Assembly: GCA_036023115.1 (NCBI GenBank)
Contig: JAYKKT010000091.1
Span: 28,276,001-28,340,000 of the forward strand
Origin: Brasenia schreberi
Lineage: Eukaryota; Streptophyta; Magnoliopsida; Nymphaeales; Cabombaceae
Reading direction: 5' to 3'
Length of the DNA stretch: 64,000 nucleotides
The notes beneath the pieces are model-generated. The model made no database searches. It saw only the letters and a list, made by a program, of their open reading frames with translations, and had not been told where the DNA came from. Of the stretch, positions 42,691 through 55,507 are shown one piece after another; within the stretch, counting starts at the first letter, position 1, and every line of letters begins with the position of its first letter. The position numbers and the translations under genes were made by a program.

Positions 42691-45190
42691 AGCCTACCTT
42701 TAAGGGGCGCACAAATTACGTTAGAGCGAGGAGAGAGGAGATATTCTCCTTTAGGAAAGGGTGTGTATATTCACATTGCTCATCTCTCATTGTCTATATT
42801 CACTCCTTATGAGAGCAACACTGTCACTATGAGGCATGAAATAGCCATATGAGAGTTCAAATGGATCCGATGGGGTGGGACACTAATGACACTTGTAGTA
42901 TAAGAAGGGCCTGGGACATTGTTTGAGTTCATGGACTTGGGAAAGGAGGTGTCATGATCATATCTCAAGAGATGCACTCACACTTCATTTTCCCATAAAC
43001 AATAAACCCTTAGAAAGGCTTGAGACAATAGGAATTGGCTTAGGAGGTCCCCATATTCTATGTAATATAGAATCTATTATATTTTCTTTTTGTTAGGTAA
43101 TGTCATTCATATGTGTGACCAATCCTTTTGGGATGAAGTAGACCCTTGGAGTGACTGTATTGCAGTCCTAGGTGAGGAAGCTATGGTAAACATAACAAAA
43201 ATAAAGGCATGATTGTTGGCCTTTCAAGTAGTTGTACGGGTAGGGATGCTAGGAATCGAGTAGATTTGGAGGAGCCAACAAAACCCACATGGCGGCAATT
43301 GTAGAGAGAGCACCAAATAGTCCTTCTCAGATGTTGACCTGTGAGGAAGAGATAACAATGTTTTATGGGTTTGGATAATGAAGATCTCAATTAGGAAAGA
43401 CCTATGGTGGAGGATCAGATACGATGTGTGAGATCATTGTGGTCAGCCTATAACTAATTACAGGGTCGAAGGTGAATTCTTGCTTCAAGTATATTTCAGA
43501 GTGGAAGTGGTGGTTGAAATGATGAAGGAAGTACAATGACCTTATGCATTCTGATGAGCATCGTCATATTTAGATATTGTGAAAGTAGTGGACAAAGCGG
43601 AAAGAGAGGTTTCAACCTCATGGAGACCATGCATTTCCTTATGCAATTTGATGAACATCGTCACACTTAGATATTGTGAAAACAGTGGAAAGAGCGGGAA
43701 GAGAGGTTTCAACCTCATGGAGACCATGCATTCCATAGTAGAATAGCCTTTAAGAGGTGCAAATCAGATGGGTTCTAAGAGCATCAATCGACTCCATGTT
43801 ATCTTGGCTAATCTACTTTTCTTTGAATGTGAAGGACAAAGCATATGATTGGTGGCCTACACCTCAATAACTTATGATACATCCATCAAACTTGATATGA
43901 CAGAGCAAGGTGTGATTGTCATCTGAAGTGAAGAGCTCGTTGCTTTCTGATTGAGAATGAAAAGTAGCTCGAGTCTGAAGATTGATTACCATGATGTGCT
44001 TTTAGAGTCTCGCTTTTTGTATTGGAACTTGTTCTATTCTATATTGACTGTGTTATGGATGTTCTACATACCAAGAGAAGTAGAAGACGTTAATTAATAG
44101 TAGCAGTGTGTCCCAACTACATAATGTAACAATATTCTCCTTCTACATAAGGAGTAAAGAATAGAGGCAGTGAAGAACTATAAAGGACATAGCGGCAGGA
44201 GGTGGGCACGATTGGAAGTGTACAAAGAGTATGGCTTAATGGATCAACCCTTTTCTATGTGTTGATGTTGGTTGCATGTGGAAGAATTGCTTTGTTAATG
44301 TTCTGGTATACCATGTGGAAGGTACTTTATTGAGCAAGGCAATGATCCATCCTAGCTTCAGATAGATGCCATATTAAGGTCTCACAGAATACTGAATTGT
44401 TTGCACATTTGTAATTACACAAGTGTTGAAGATTTTTTATTGTGTAAATCTTACTAGTGCGTGCATATAAGATATATATAGATAGGAAGATATATATAGA
44501 AATTGGTAATTATAAATGATTATATATGAGTGGATGCAAACTCATACTATAGTCTTGTAAACAGATTCAAGGCATAAGCTTCCAGTCTCACATTGTTGAT
44601 TTAAGGACCTTCTAATTCTTTGTATATTCTTGTAATCTGGTAGCCTAAAAAAATTCAATCCAGTTCGACTGAACCAACTCTAGGGAGGGCATCGGTAGAT
44701 CTCGACGTGCATGAACTGATCTGCTTGTAATCTGTTCAACTAAATTCTCTTAGTTTCCTTTATCGTTGTAGTATTCATAGTGTCTTGTAAAGGTTGATGT
44801 GATATGTGCTAGTCAAAATAGCAAAGCTATGCTAACTAATATGGAAAAGAAATAACATTGCTTAGGGAAAAGGCATTGCCTTTTAAGTATGGGAAAATGC
44901 AAAAGCATTGGATAACATAGCTACTACTACAGAGAAGTGCAACGAAAGAGAATGACTAGTTCTTTTGAAAGTTACTGCACTAAACACACCTATATCAGAT
45001 TTAACAAGACTACGTTATCCCCTGACACTCACTATGCACTACGTGAAATGCACAATGAAGACTTCCCCTTAAAGGTCTCCCTCTCCTCTTTACCCCAACC
45101 AACCTTAACACGTTATGACGAGGAAGGTAGTCATCAAAGCCTTGGACCCTACCTAAAGAAATAACCCATCTATAGTTTATTTGTGTCTCA
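42691..45190. other. No recognised gene; old degenerate DNA
   Basis: I see no intact reading frame, LTR end or RNA gene. One direct repeat at 43541-43735 is described separately. Some of it may belong to the L1 relic upstream. Confidence 0.4.
43541..43735. repeat. Direct tandem repeat, two units of about 97 bp
   Basis: Copies begin at 43541 and 43638. Both contain TTAGATATTGTGAAA and GAGAGGTTTCAACCTCATGG. The inner GAGGTTTCAACCTC is a 14-bp perfect palindrome in each unit. Confidence 0.85.
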
Positions 45191-45359
45191 TGTTAGACTC
45201 ATTAGTCAAGCTAGTCTGATCCATGTTCTATTTGGGCTTCTGTTATATTGTATAAGGGTAGACTGATCTTCGTTTTGTAACTAGATTGGCCCTACTATAG
45301 TAAGGTTAATGAATCATTCATGATGTTCTGCGTGAATTGAATTGTTATTGCATTCATCA
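45191..45359 (+). repeat. Short Copia-like LTR
   Basis: A 169-bp unit starts TGTTAGACTCATTAG and ends TTCATCA. It is followed without a gap by TGGTATCAAAGC, one base from the initiator-tRNA-Met primer site common in plant Copia and TRIM elements. It contains a TATATTGTATAAGG-like stretch. I do not see the second LTR in the window, so the element is truncated. Confidence 0.5.
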
Positions 45360-45371
45360 TGGTATCAAAGC
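45360..45371 (+). promoter_or_regulatory. Primer binding site-like sequence
   Basis: TGGTATCAAAGC differs at one position from the usual TGGTATCAGAGC complement of the initiator tRNA-Met end, and lies directly after the LTR. Confidence 0.5.
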
Positions 45372-45833
45372 ATTAATTAAAGAAGACAATATCGGTGGCA
45401 GCAAGGAGCGACCAATAGCAACAACTAATAGCGTTGATTCTAAGCAAGTTGCAAGGTTCAACATTGCATGAGAATTTCTCTTGATACCTAGTGTGTGAGT
45501 GAATCTCAATGAGTGGAATTAGAAGTAATGCAACACAACAATAACCTCCTATAGTGCAGTAAGTCTTTTGAGAGAAGTGTATTTGCATCTTTCATTTATC
45601 TTGGTGAGTGGAAAGATGACATCAATAGAACTAGCATGGTTCATGTGAGTGAAGAGAAGATAGGAAGTCTTCCTCTCAAGTGAGATTTACATTGAAGGAA
45701 AATATTGCAAGACTATAAAACTTACAAACATGACTTAATAATATGCATAAGCAATAAGAGGAAAAGCTCCTAACCCACGACTACCACAACAAGGGAGGTG
45801 TGCGGCCTTAAAGTTAGGATCAACTCCCACAGG

Positions 45834-46140
45834 CGATAAGTGTGAGCCTTGTATAACAAGGCATAAATAGCCAATTTACGAAGTACTTAAAGGGGAACTC
45901 CCATGCACACGCACTATTAGTAGCACTAGCAACAAGCGATAAGGCTCCACTTCTCTCTCACAGAGCGATAAGTGTGAGCCTTGCGTAATAAGACTCCATA
46001 AGCGCTCAATTTACGAAGTGTTTAAAGGGGAGCTCCCATGAACGCACACACTATTAGTACTAGCAAACGATAAGGCTTCACTTCTCTCCCACGGAGCAGT
46101 AAGTGTGAGCCTTGCATAACAAGGCTCCTTCTACCCCTAT
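45834..46140. repeat. Tandem repeat, period about 131 bp
   Basis: CGATAAGTGTGAGCCTTG-like unit starts lie at 45834, 45966 and 46097; the third copy is partial. Each full unit includes AATTTACGAAGT, TTAAAGGGGA and CACTATTAGTA. Confidence 0.85.
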
Positions 46141-46960
46141 TACCCCACCTATAGTGGCTTATGCCTTCATGCTACTGTAAGCCTCCTTATAGTGTAAGTA
46201 GGAGTGAAATGACCCACTATAGAATTCACAACCCAAACCTACTACTTATAGTGGTGGTGATCTGTGCTCCTACCCTAAAAAAAGGCAACCGGAGGAAATG
46301 AGCCACATACACGTACTATTAGTAGCAATAACAAGTGTAAAAGCTACCTTTTCCACTTATAAGTAGCCCTTTAGAGTAGTCCCACTAACACTATAGGCGT
46401 AGTGGTGCCTTTGTGGCTTATAGTGCACCACGTGAGAGTTATTATCATAGAGTGGGTCACTGCATTTGGTAGGGTAGACACCGCTATGTGGGCGAAAGGT
46501 AACTTACATGGCAGTGTTAGTGGTGGCGGCAACCCTATAGTGTGAAGCATTCCCTCCTGTCTTAGTGGACGCTCCTGTAGTAGAGCCTTACCGCTACGCT
46601 AGTATAATACTGAGCTTACGCCAATCTCTAAGCTACCGCTATGCTTAGGTAGTCACAACGTGGGCCTTGCAGTAAGCCTCCGTGAAAGCACTTGACTTCA
46701 TTGTCTTTGACATCCAACCACTACTGCCACATGGGTGCTATAGCCCCTAACACAAACGGTAGCAGGTAGAGTAAGGCCAAGGAACACTTACAGTAGCACT
46801 CTCATGGGGCATTTTCAGTAAGCGGGACTTACTAGTTCTTTTAGGCTGATCTAAGGCCCGACCACATGAGAGCGATCACACTATAGGAGAGGCCTCTACT
46901 GCTTAAGAGCCCACCCCTACTAACACTGTCAGGTGAAAGGTAGCAGTCAGGTCAGTTAGG
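46141..46960. other. Stretch with recurrent TATAGTG/CACTATA motif; no gene
   Basis: TATAGTG or its complement occurs about eight times in roughly 720 bases, mixed with GTAGTGG-like text. There is no long frame. It continues from the tandem repeat to its left and may be a further, scrambled part of it. Confidence 0.45.
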
Positions 46961-47667
46961 TCATGTAAGACCTATATCATACGGGACGGCAGGAGCTGCT
47001 TTTTGGCCGAAACCTAACCGGTTCTATAGGTGGACATCTTCCTCCTTCCAATGCGACATGGATTTTCTCGTGTGATATGGAGTCGAGAAAAGCCCGTTTC
47101 TTTCCATGGTCAGGGCAACTTACTATAGGCAGAATAACGTCTTGTCTCTTTCTATTTCCTAATATATATAGTACAAAGAATGTCTTTTTCATTCCGTATA
47201 TCAAGTCAAAGTCTTGTCTTTCTATGGTCAAGTCGAGTGTTTCTTTGGTTGTATTAGAATTTGGTATCTTCTTTGGATCTTCACCACTTTCAATATGGTT
47301 TTTCTTCTTGTTTTTTAGATTAGATTGCCAGAGTTCCTGCCATAGGACTCCGAGAGTGCTCTTTTTCTGGACTTATCAATCAAACCTTCTTTCGTCAAGA
47401 TGTTAATGATTCTCTATTTTATTATGTGATATAAAACAAAGTTAACCATCTTTAAGTTCAAATTTGTGTATCCCCAAAACAACTTCAAACTTTTAGTATA
47501 TAAATAAATTAGCGTCCAGTCAAACATGAAAGAAAAATGGGTGCCGTGCTTGTCCAACTTGAATATGGGACCTGAAATAATGCCGAGCATGGTAGTGTAC
47601 AACACGAAAAGTGGGCATCAAAAGTTGATTGTTTAGGTCAGCAACAAAGTCTTGACGGGAAAACAGT
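46961..47667. other. No recognised feature downstream of the glycosyltransferase
   Basis: AT-rich intergenic sequence. I see no gene; a minus-strand AATAAA near 47418 is too far from the stop codon to be assigned with confidence. Confidence 0.4.
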
Positions 47668-47805
47668 TGTTTATAATGTAATGCAATCAACACACAAAGC
47701 ATAAACTAACAGAAGCATCAAATCTAAGACAGGATTTTGTTTATAATGTAATGCAATCAACACACAAAGCATAAACTAAGAGAAGCATCAAATCTGAGTA
47801 GGGTC
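47668..47805. repeat. Tandem duplication, period 70 bp
   Basis: Copies begin at 47668 and 47738 with TGTTTATAATGTAATGCAAT and differ at a few bases. They lie just beyond the stop codon of the glycosyltransferase, so they are probably in its 3' untranslated region. Confidence 0.88.
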
Positions 47806-47832
47806 ATATATCAACAAATGCGTCCAAAGATG

Positions 47833-49799
47833 TTACTGATCACCTTTCATTGCATTTACAAAGTCAAGTAACATCTCAAATGAGTCACCACCCTCCTTAT
47901 GACTCTTTTCGGCTTTTTCCTTCAACACCAAGACCCTCTCTCTGATTCCTTGATCACTTATCAATGCCTCCACTTTACTGTTTACCTCTTCTCTTTTAAC
48001 AATTCCATCTACATCTTTCTCTAAGCTCAAACCCACCTTCCAGACCTTAACTATATAGAACTCGTCCTGAAATTGGTCATAAACGTAAGGCCAACACAAC
48101 ATGGGGATCCCATTACTTATCCCTTCTGTGGTTGAGTTCCAGCCACAGTGGGTCACAAAGCAAGCTATGGAAGGATGCGATAGCACTACTTCTTGTGGGG
48201 CCCACCTAACGATGTGTCCACGGCCAGCCACTCGGTCCAGAAAACCTCTGGGGTAGGCTGGATCACCTTGGTTCACAAGTCCAGGTCGGTACACCAAGAG
48301 GAATGACATGCCAGTTAGCTCGAGCCCGAGTACTAGCTCATCAATTTGGTTCTGGCTTAGCGTAGTGACGCTTCCAAGTGCAACATAAACGACGGAGCCA
48401 ACTGATTGTTGGTCAAGCCATTCAAGGCAACTCCAGTCTTCTTGCCAAAATGAGGATGGTTGTTGATGATTCAGATTGCTATTAGTTGCAGAAAGAAGCC
48501 CGATCGGATCGACGTTGCCAAGGAATTCTAAGTATGGAGATTCAAGATCAGAGGATGTGTTGCAAGCAATATGATCTATGCTTTCCATGGCTTCAGCACA
48601 CTTCCATAAGTAGTGAAAGAGCATCACTTGTGTTGCAAGATCTTTCATGGCTATCCAGCACAGGTGATCAGGATTAATAGCTGGGAACAAATCTGAGAGT
48701 TTGATGTGTTCATTCTTTGGATAGCCTGCCACAGCAATGGAGAAAATGCATATCTCATTATTAATTGTTCTCACGTGTCCGTGTCCATTCCGTAAAAGAA
48801 AAGCCCTACTTTTAGAATAACTTTGAAAAGAAAAAACTTTACAAAAAGTATCGTGTGTTTGGTCATTTCCAAAGACATGTCTGTGTTATTGTATGGTTTT
48901 CACTATTTAACAAAACTAATGGTAAATACCTAAAGATGTTATCCTTGATCGGATGTATCACATTAATTAGCTTGTTTCTTACAATGCCACTTGCCATGTT
49001 ATCTATCATGCTATCACATGTCATATCAGTTATCACATAAACTTATATGTAATATTATAGTTAAATATTAAATTTAAATATTCTATATATTATTATTATT
49101 AAAATTAATATTACCAACATTATATGAATTTTATTTAATATTTAAACTATATTAAAATTTAAATATTTTTAATTTACAATAATTTTAATTTAATATTTAG
49201 TAATTTAATTTAATATAAATAATACTTAATTTCTATTAAATTTTAATTTAACATTAAATGAGTAAACAACCACATCACCTCGGGCATGAGAATCCGTCTT
49301 TCATATCATCTTCAAGTGACATTGTTAGCTCGTTTGAATGAATCTCATAAACGGTTGAAAGTGTAGGACATCAAATTAGTGAAGTTTTTAACCATAGAGA
49401 TTAAATTTAAAACCGCCCAAACCTCACGGTACTTTCTAAAGCTTTTCATTTAAGAAAACAAAAAATACAAACTACAATATGTAGTTTTGTACTTTTGGTA
49501 GTCTGACATTGGCATGAACATTCTAGCATCAATGACAGGTTAGAAACTCTCATATATGTATATATATACATGTATACACAAGTGACATTGATAGATGGTA
49601 GAAACCGTAGGGTATCGAATTAGCAAAGTTTTTAACTATAGAGATTAAATTGAAAAATGCCTAAACATCATGGTATTTTTTTTTTAAATTTCATTTAACA
49701 AAGCAAAAAATAAAAAATATATGCAGTTTTGTACTTTTTTAGTCTGTAGTTGGCATGAATGTTCTAGCATCAATGACAGTTTGAAAACTCCCCCCCCCC

Positions 49800-49873
<74 letters not shown>

Positions 49874-51681
49874 CATACATATGTGTATATATAATGTATT
49901 TATATACATGTATACATTAATATATATGCGGAGACCTCGAATGTGGCAAAGGGGTGTGAGGAGCCAATACGTTATTGCAGTGTATTCCAAGCTTTTAAGG
50001 CACCACCAGTGTCACTCGGTACCTATACTTATAGAATGGGATGGGTTGTTCTACGTTAGAGTGCGACTGAAAGGGACGGAGGCCTGAGCCATAATTGACT
50101 CGGGAGCTACTTACAACTTTCTATCCTTGACGGAAGCACGCCGGTTAGGACTCCACATTTTCGAGACCGATGTATATATGAAAGACATGCCGGAGAGGGT
50201 GACTCAAGTAAGTGGTGAGGTATATAACGGCATCCTTTGGGCCTTTTCTTCTACGACTCATATTCTAGATGATGCTCGCCCCAATCTTGTGGAACGTCTT
50301 TATTTTGAAGATTTTAGTGATCGGGACCACACCACCTCTTCATCGTCAGGCAAATTCAAGGAGAAGTGACTCTTTGACTTAAGATTGATTCGACCCTCAT
50401 GACCTTGAAAAGTACTCAAGGGGTAGCGTTTATTACGGTTGTCCCATCAAACTACATGAAGGAAACTCCCTGAGGCATGAAGTCGCCCAAAGTCCCACTA
50501 ACAGTACAAAGTTATCGTGATGCCTTGATGCCAAACACAACTGGCCCCGAAATGGAACAAACATGGTCAAACAGCCACAGGCAAGGGAGATGTGCAAGAA
50601 GTTACCAAGGATGGCAACGATTCGAGTGGGGAAAATGTGATCCTTCAACCATGAATTCTACATAGCTATTTTTGGTCCTTGTAAAAACTCTTTTTTGAGG
50701 GAAGGGTTACAAAAATTTTGTTGCATGTTGGGATCACGCGAACTCCTGTATGCTATAAAAGAACTCAAATTGCATTTAAGTTTTCGTGCATTTGCTCTCT
50801 TTGCCTCTTGCCTTTGTCATTTGAGGCGTGTCAAACTTCGACTTCCAACATTTTCGGTAAGCTTAATGCTTAGGAGATGAACACTCACATTCCGTTTTAG
50901 GTTGTCGGTGGCCAACTACAACACTAAGGTGAAATTTTCTAAAGCTTGCTTGGCCCGGAGGCTAAGCGCCGGTCTCAATGGTTTGGCCGTAATATATATA
51001 TATATATACATGGGCGCAAACCTGCATGTCTAGTATCATGAAATTGAAAGTCCCAACCGTGATTATGCTATTATCAACTATAACTTCTGGAAAAAAGAAG
51101 TGGGAAATCTAACATTTTCGGTGACTCTAATGAAAAGCAGCTGATACTATGGTATATTTTAGGAGGGGAGAAAAAAATTAATTAATGGATTTACCATTTT
51201 CGTCAATGTCTCCGGCAGCAACCATCATGGGAATCTTTAAGACGGTAGCTAAAAGCCACGCAGAAGCTGGCCAGAATACGGCTCTCTTTAAGTTTAGCTT
51301 CTCTGCAACACACAGCAGAGTAGCTATTATACCGTCAGCAATCACGCATGTGATTTTCTCTTCTTCCTTCTCATTTATCTTTGTTATGAGCTCCTCTAAG
51401 CACGCAGGCATGGAGCTACATATGAAGTCGGTCAGTTTCTTGAAGTCCCACCATGCCGCCTCATGATCTGTACCATCCGGTATTGTCGCCAAACGTATAT
51501 TATCACCACACTGGACGGAAAAGCGGTCCCGCGATGCCGCCCTTATGCGCGCATCAATGAATTCTGTGTTGACAAACGTCACCTTGAAGCCAACCTCGGC
51601 GAGGCGGTGGGCGAAGTCCATGAGAGGCTTGACATGGCCTTGTGCTGGAAACGGGATGAGCAGAGCATGGGACCTTCCCAT
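47833..51681 (-). CDS. UGT83A1: UDP-glycosyltransferase, family 1, UGT83A-like, two exons
   Basis: Exon 1 is 51681-51195 and exon 2 is 48725-47833; the 2469-bp intron has GT and AG ends, and joining at a Gly codon gives 459 residues, the normal family length. The N-terminal part has PFPAQGH with the expected catalytic His16 and a likely partner Asp116 in VIADG. Exon 2 carries the PSPG nucleotide-sugar box from WAPQEVVLSHPS through HCGWNST to YDQ. The enzyme would move a sugar from a UDP-sugar to a small acceptor in the cytosol; the acceptor cannot be read from sequence. No stop or frameshift is visible, so the gene looks intact. The assignment to 83A rests on overall resemblance and is less sure than the family. 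Confidence 0.88.
49030..49260. repeat. Very AT-rich low-complexity stretch in the glycosyltransferase intron
   Basis: Runs of TTAATATTTAA-like text make up almost the whole stretch. It lies entirely in the intron. Confidence 0.75.
49310..49792. repeat. Diverged tandem duplication in the intron, period about 250 bp
   Basis: AGTGACATTG...AAGTTTTTAAC.ATAGAGATTAAAT and GCATGAA.TTCTAGCATCAA occur in order in both 49310-49560 and 49580-49792. Confidence 0.75.
49789..49870. repeat. Compound microsatellite C11-(CA)n-(TA)n
   Basis: A C run (from about 49790) leads into CACACA, then ATATAT to 49869. It would be highly polymorphic. Confidence 0.9.
49925..50950 (+). other. Coding-like island of unknown origin inside the glycosyltransferase intron
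   Basis: This stretch has a balanced base composition, unlike the AT-rich intron around it, and frames with coding-like text on the plus strand, opposite to the gene: VPILIEWDGLFYVRVRLKG up to about 50085, then LTEARRLGLHIFETDVYMKD and DDARPNLVERLYFEDF up to 50369. Frames change several times. I do not recognise the protein. It may be a degraded transposable-element gene or a gene fragment carried in by one. Confidence 0.4.
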
Positions 51682-51888
51682 CTCTAAGCTTTACCACTTC
51701 ACGCAAAGATGGTGGGAGTTTGTCGTTCTTAGCATAAGCTTTATCATAAAGAACACACTGTATTTTTGTGGATTTGAGTGGTGGGAAAGAATGAGGATAA
51801 GGTTAAGTTTCTTGTAAACCAAAACCTTTTCTTTCTAGTTTTGGGTTGGAAGTGGTCAAAGCCCAAAAGAAAGGAGAGGATAGGAGGG

Positions 51889-52150
51889 TAAATTTCTGGT
51901 CCTGTTAAGGTAAATCTGAACACGATATGGTAAACTGTATCTTACAAGGACACGAATTTTTCGGGATGCTTTCCTTTCTACAAAATTTAGAAAGGTTTGG
52001 ATGGATTTATGAAAAGGCAGTAAATTTCAGGTCCTGTTAAGGTACTGAACACGATATGGTAAACTGTATCTTGCACGGACACGAATTTTTCGGGTTGCTT
52101 TCCTTTCTACAAAATTTAGAAAGGTTTGGATGGCTTTATGAAAAGCCAAG
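51889..52150. repeat. Tandem duplication, period about 131 bp, upstream of the glycosyltransferase
   Basis: Copies begin at 51889 and 52020 and share GTAAACTGTATCTT, GGACACGAATTTTTCGGG and CAAAATTTAGAAAGGTTTGG. They lie 0.2-0.5 kb upstream of the start codon, in the likely promoter. Confidence 0.88.
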
Positions 52151-54238
52151 TAATACCTTTCTTATTGCAGTTCCAAAGTATATTTTTCCTTTTTAACATT
52201 TTATATTTTTGAGAATTGTAAATAATTTTTAAAACGGTTTCGACGGTAACCAGAAAAGGCAATGGAGGCCTTTTTAATCACAGTCTAATGTCAAAGGACA
52301 CTTGCATTTTTTGGCGTTTCATATTCTTCAGGGTCGCAAGGTAAAAGAGAAAAGGCGAAGGTAGGTATAGGTTGATTCCATACGGTACTGTCTTTAATGG
52401 TAGGAAAAATAAGATTGATACACACCTTTTTAATAATCTACTTATTTCTTTTAATGGAAGTTTATAAAATATTTTTCATCATTTTTATTAATTAGGTTTC
52501 TTCTTTCTCTTTGTAAACACCCATTTTTTTTTAAAAAAAATATATCTTTTTAAGAAATTAGTTATTTTTGGCAGTTTTGGTTTAAATAAAAATGCATCAA
52601 ATGAGCTTGTTTCGGCATCAAAATTTTATGAAAGCCTAAAAATGATAGAATGTTGCTTTCCTTTCAGAAAAATTCGAATTTGGACAAAATTTTATAAAAA
52701 TAACGATTTTGCCCTCAGGACCAAATTGGCAGGATTTTGCCTTTTTAAGCAATTGCCTTCAAAGAAAGTATGATTTCAAACAATTCCTTCTATAAACAAA
52801 TGAAAAAGGTAATATTGAGAATCAAACCCAAAAATGTTTGTAAATTATAAATTTATGAAATTTCAAAACCCCTAATATTAAAAAACAAGTTAAATTTAAA
52901 CCAGACCTCAGAAATTCTCCCGATTGAGAAGGGTCTCATTCCAAGACCTAATACTCAGGGTTAAAGTGGTATGACACCTTACACCCGTTGAAGTGGTTAA
53001 AGTGATTCGATACCCCACACCCATAAGAAGGGTTAAATGGTCAAGGTAGTTATAAACCGACTCACGGAGCAAAAGTAGGTCCTTTGCAAACAAAAACTGG
53101 GAATGAAACCCATTATTTTTCCAAAGTAATATTTGAGAATTTCATTAAATTTGATGTTTTCAAATATAAATATTTTTTTTATAAAATGTTTGAAACTTAC
53201 GAATTTCGACGTTGTTTGGCAAGTCAACCTGTCATTTTTAGTCTCGGGTTCTTAAAAACGAAGGTCGGCGCCCAGAAAGAAAAGCCGACACTGGGGAAAG
53301 AAAAGCTTATGTTAAAAAGGAATCCAAGAAAGGAAAGCTCATGTTCAAAAAGAAATCAACGTCGAGAAGGGAAAGTCGTTATCGTGAAGAGTATGGTGGG
53401 AAAGTGGCAAATTCACTGGACATCTTACCATATCCTGTCCAGCCGAGCTCAACAATAGGGACGATATCTTGATTCAGATCTGGACTATTTATGTAAAAGG
53501 ACATATAAGCATTTGGTGAATAATACGAATCAATAGAAGTGTAGCTTCTATACATGCAACCATATTCGGCTATTTGAGAAAGAGTTTAGACAACACTCTG
53601 AATGTCGTGAAACAACATTGGGAAGAACCGATTTCAGCATGGCAACTTACCGATCAGCTTCCGCAGCCAACGTTACTTACCTTACTGAACGGATAGAGAA
53701 CTCAGCCTGCTCCACAACTGCACAACACTTGCTCAAATGTTGCACGATAAGGTTTCCTCAATATGACATCATACAGCCTTGATATTTGGCAAAAAGGCAA
53801 CTAATTGACCACCTTGACAGCAGTTGCTTGCCAATCAACAACCAGCTCCACTTACAAAATACGATGATCGATTTTAGCAAGCAACAGTGGCAATCGACTC
53901 GGTGAAGGCAGGTCCACCTACAGCAACGTGAAACAGCACCAACTTACCTTGCTAAGATCAATATCACTTGTTCTATACAGCTCCACTTGCCAATCTCAAC
54001 TCCACCGAACCAGCTGATCTGCCAAAGCCAACCTCTGGACAAAAACGAGCCAAGCAAACTCCATAGCCAACATGTCAAATTCTGCCATTTACAGCTGCCA
54101 AATCCAACAACCAGTTGCCAGAACCAGCGATACTTTCCAAAATCTGAATTTCTACAGCAATAACATGCCTTTTACGTTAAATTCAGCAAGGAAACTTGCC
54201 TTGCCCAATGCTACACCTAACAGGCATCTTTTGACTTA

Positions 54239-54247
54239 TAAAAGGAG
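54239..54247 (+). promoter_or_regulatory. LTR TATA box
   Basis: TATAAAAGG followed by AGCATC matches the TATA region of the LTRs at 4927 and 14782 in the opposite orientation. Confidence 0.65.
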
Positions 54248-55507
54248 CATCAAGGATGCTGCAAAGGAATGAACCAGCCACAGCAAAGCATCAGTCCAAA
54301 AATCAATCCTCTAGCCACCACAGAACATCCTTCCGAGGATCAACCAGCCCAAGCCAAGAATCAGTCCGAAAATCCGTCCTCCAACCACAGCATAACATCA
54401 ATCCGAAAATCAACCAATTCACAGCAAAGTTCAGTCCGAAAATATAGAGGAATAGAGAGAAAGAGAGAGAGAGAAAGAAAGTGAAAAAGAGGAAGAAAGG
54501 AGTCCGGCCTAGTTCCGACGTCCAACGATCGCCCAAAGAAGCTCCTTCACGTTCTATCTCCATTATACAGGTTGGAATCCTTTCACAAAGTAGTTTTAAT
54601 TCATGCAAATCTGAAAAACCACAGATTCTGCATACTTGTATAAGAATCAAATCTACAAGCCTATGTTCTTGATCTATATCAATGCAAATATGCATAATTC
54701 CTTCATGAATGAAACAAAAATCCATGTTTGAATGATTTCCATGCTTTGTTAGGACTGAATACAGGTTACATCGTTAAAGTTAGGAACATTATAAAATTTT
54801 CTGCAACTTTGATTTCTGAAACTATCTGTGCACATGTCTGATCACAGAATTATTTTGAATAAACGGTTAATCCAATTGATTCAAATTTTTTCACGTATAA
54901 TATAGATTTATCAAAAATCACTAGATAAAATTTTGAGGAATTTTTATGATCGTTTGCTTAGCCAATTAGATCCGTGAAGTTTTACAAAAATCAGATTGTG
55001 TTTACCAAAGCAGAATGTTCAAAAATAGACCCATGTTCTTTCGTTCATATCTCTGCAACCACTAAGTAGAATTTAATGAAATTTGATTCTCTGGAAAGCT
55101 AACATCCGTAGATTTCCAAAAAAATAAATTTTGTTGAATTTGAATGTCTGAATGCAGAGATATGACTGTTTTTCTGAGCCTCTGACTCACAGAAACAGAA
55201 TTATTTCGATTTTCTAAACAGTCTCTGGTTATGAATTTAATTCTCAGAAATTACGAAATAAAATCATAAAATAAAAATATATTCTGATTCTTCACACATA
55301 CACCTAGCTTCTGTAAAAGTTTTAGAATTTTTTCAGAACCATAAGTATTTTTAAAAATTTAGAGAACATGTTTTTGAAACTAAACAGATTTTACAATTTT
55401 CAGAATCTGATTTTTTTTCAGAAATCAGGAACTGAGGCATAAAGTCTGAAACTTGTTTGATCTGGTTTTCACCTTTTTCGAATTTAATGGATTCAAACAC
55501 TTTTCAA

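Noticed and set aside
49684..49990. Tyr-Ile repeat protein frame
   Set aside because: It is a translation of the (AT)n microsatellite in an intron.
51178..51681. Stand-alone 167-residue truncated glycosyltransferase ending in ...GKSIN
   Set aside because: The last codons are intron sequence. A GT donor at 51194 joins in phase to the AG acceptor before 48725 and gives a full-length enzyme.
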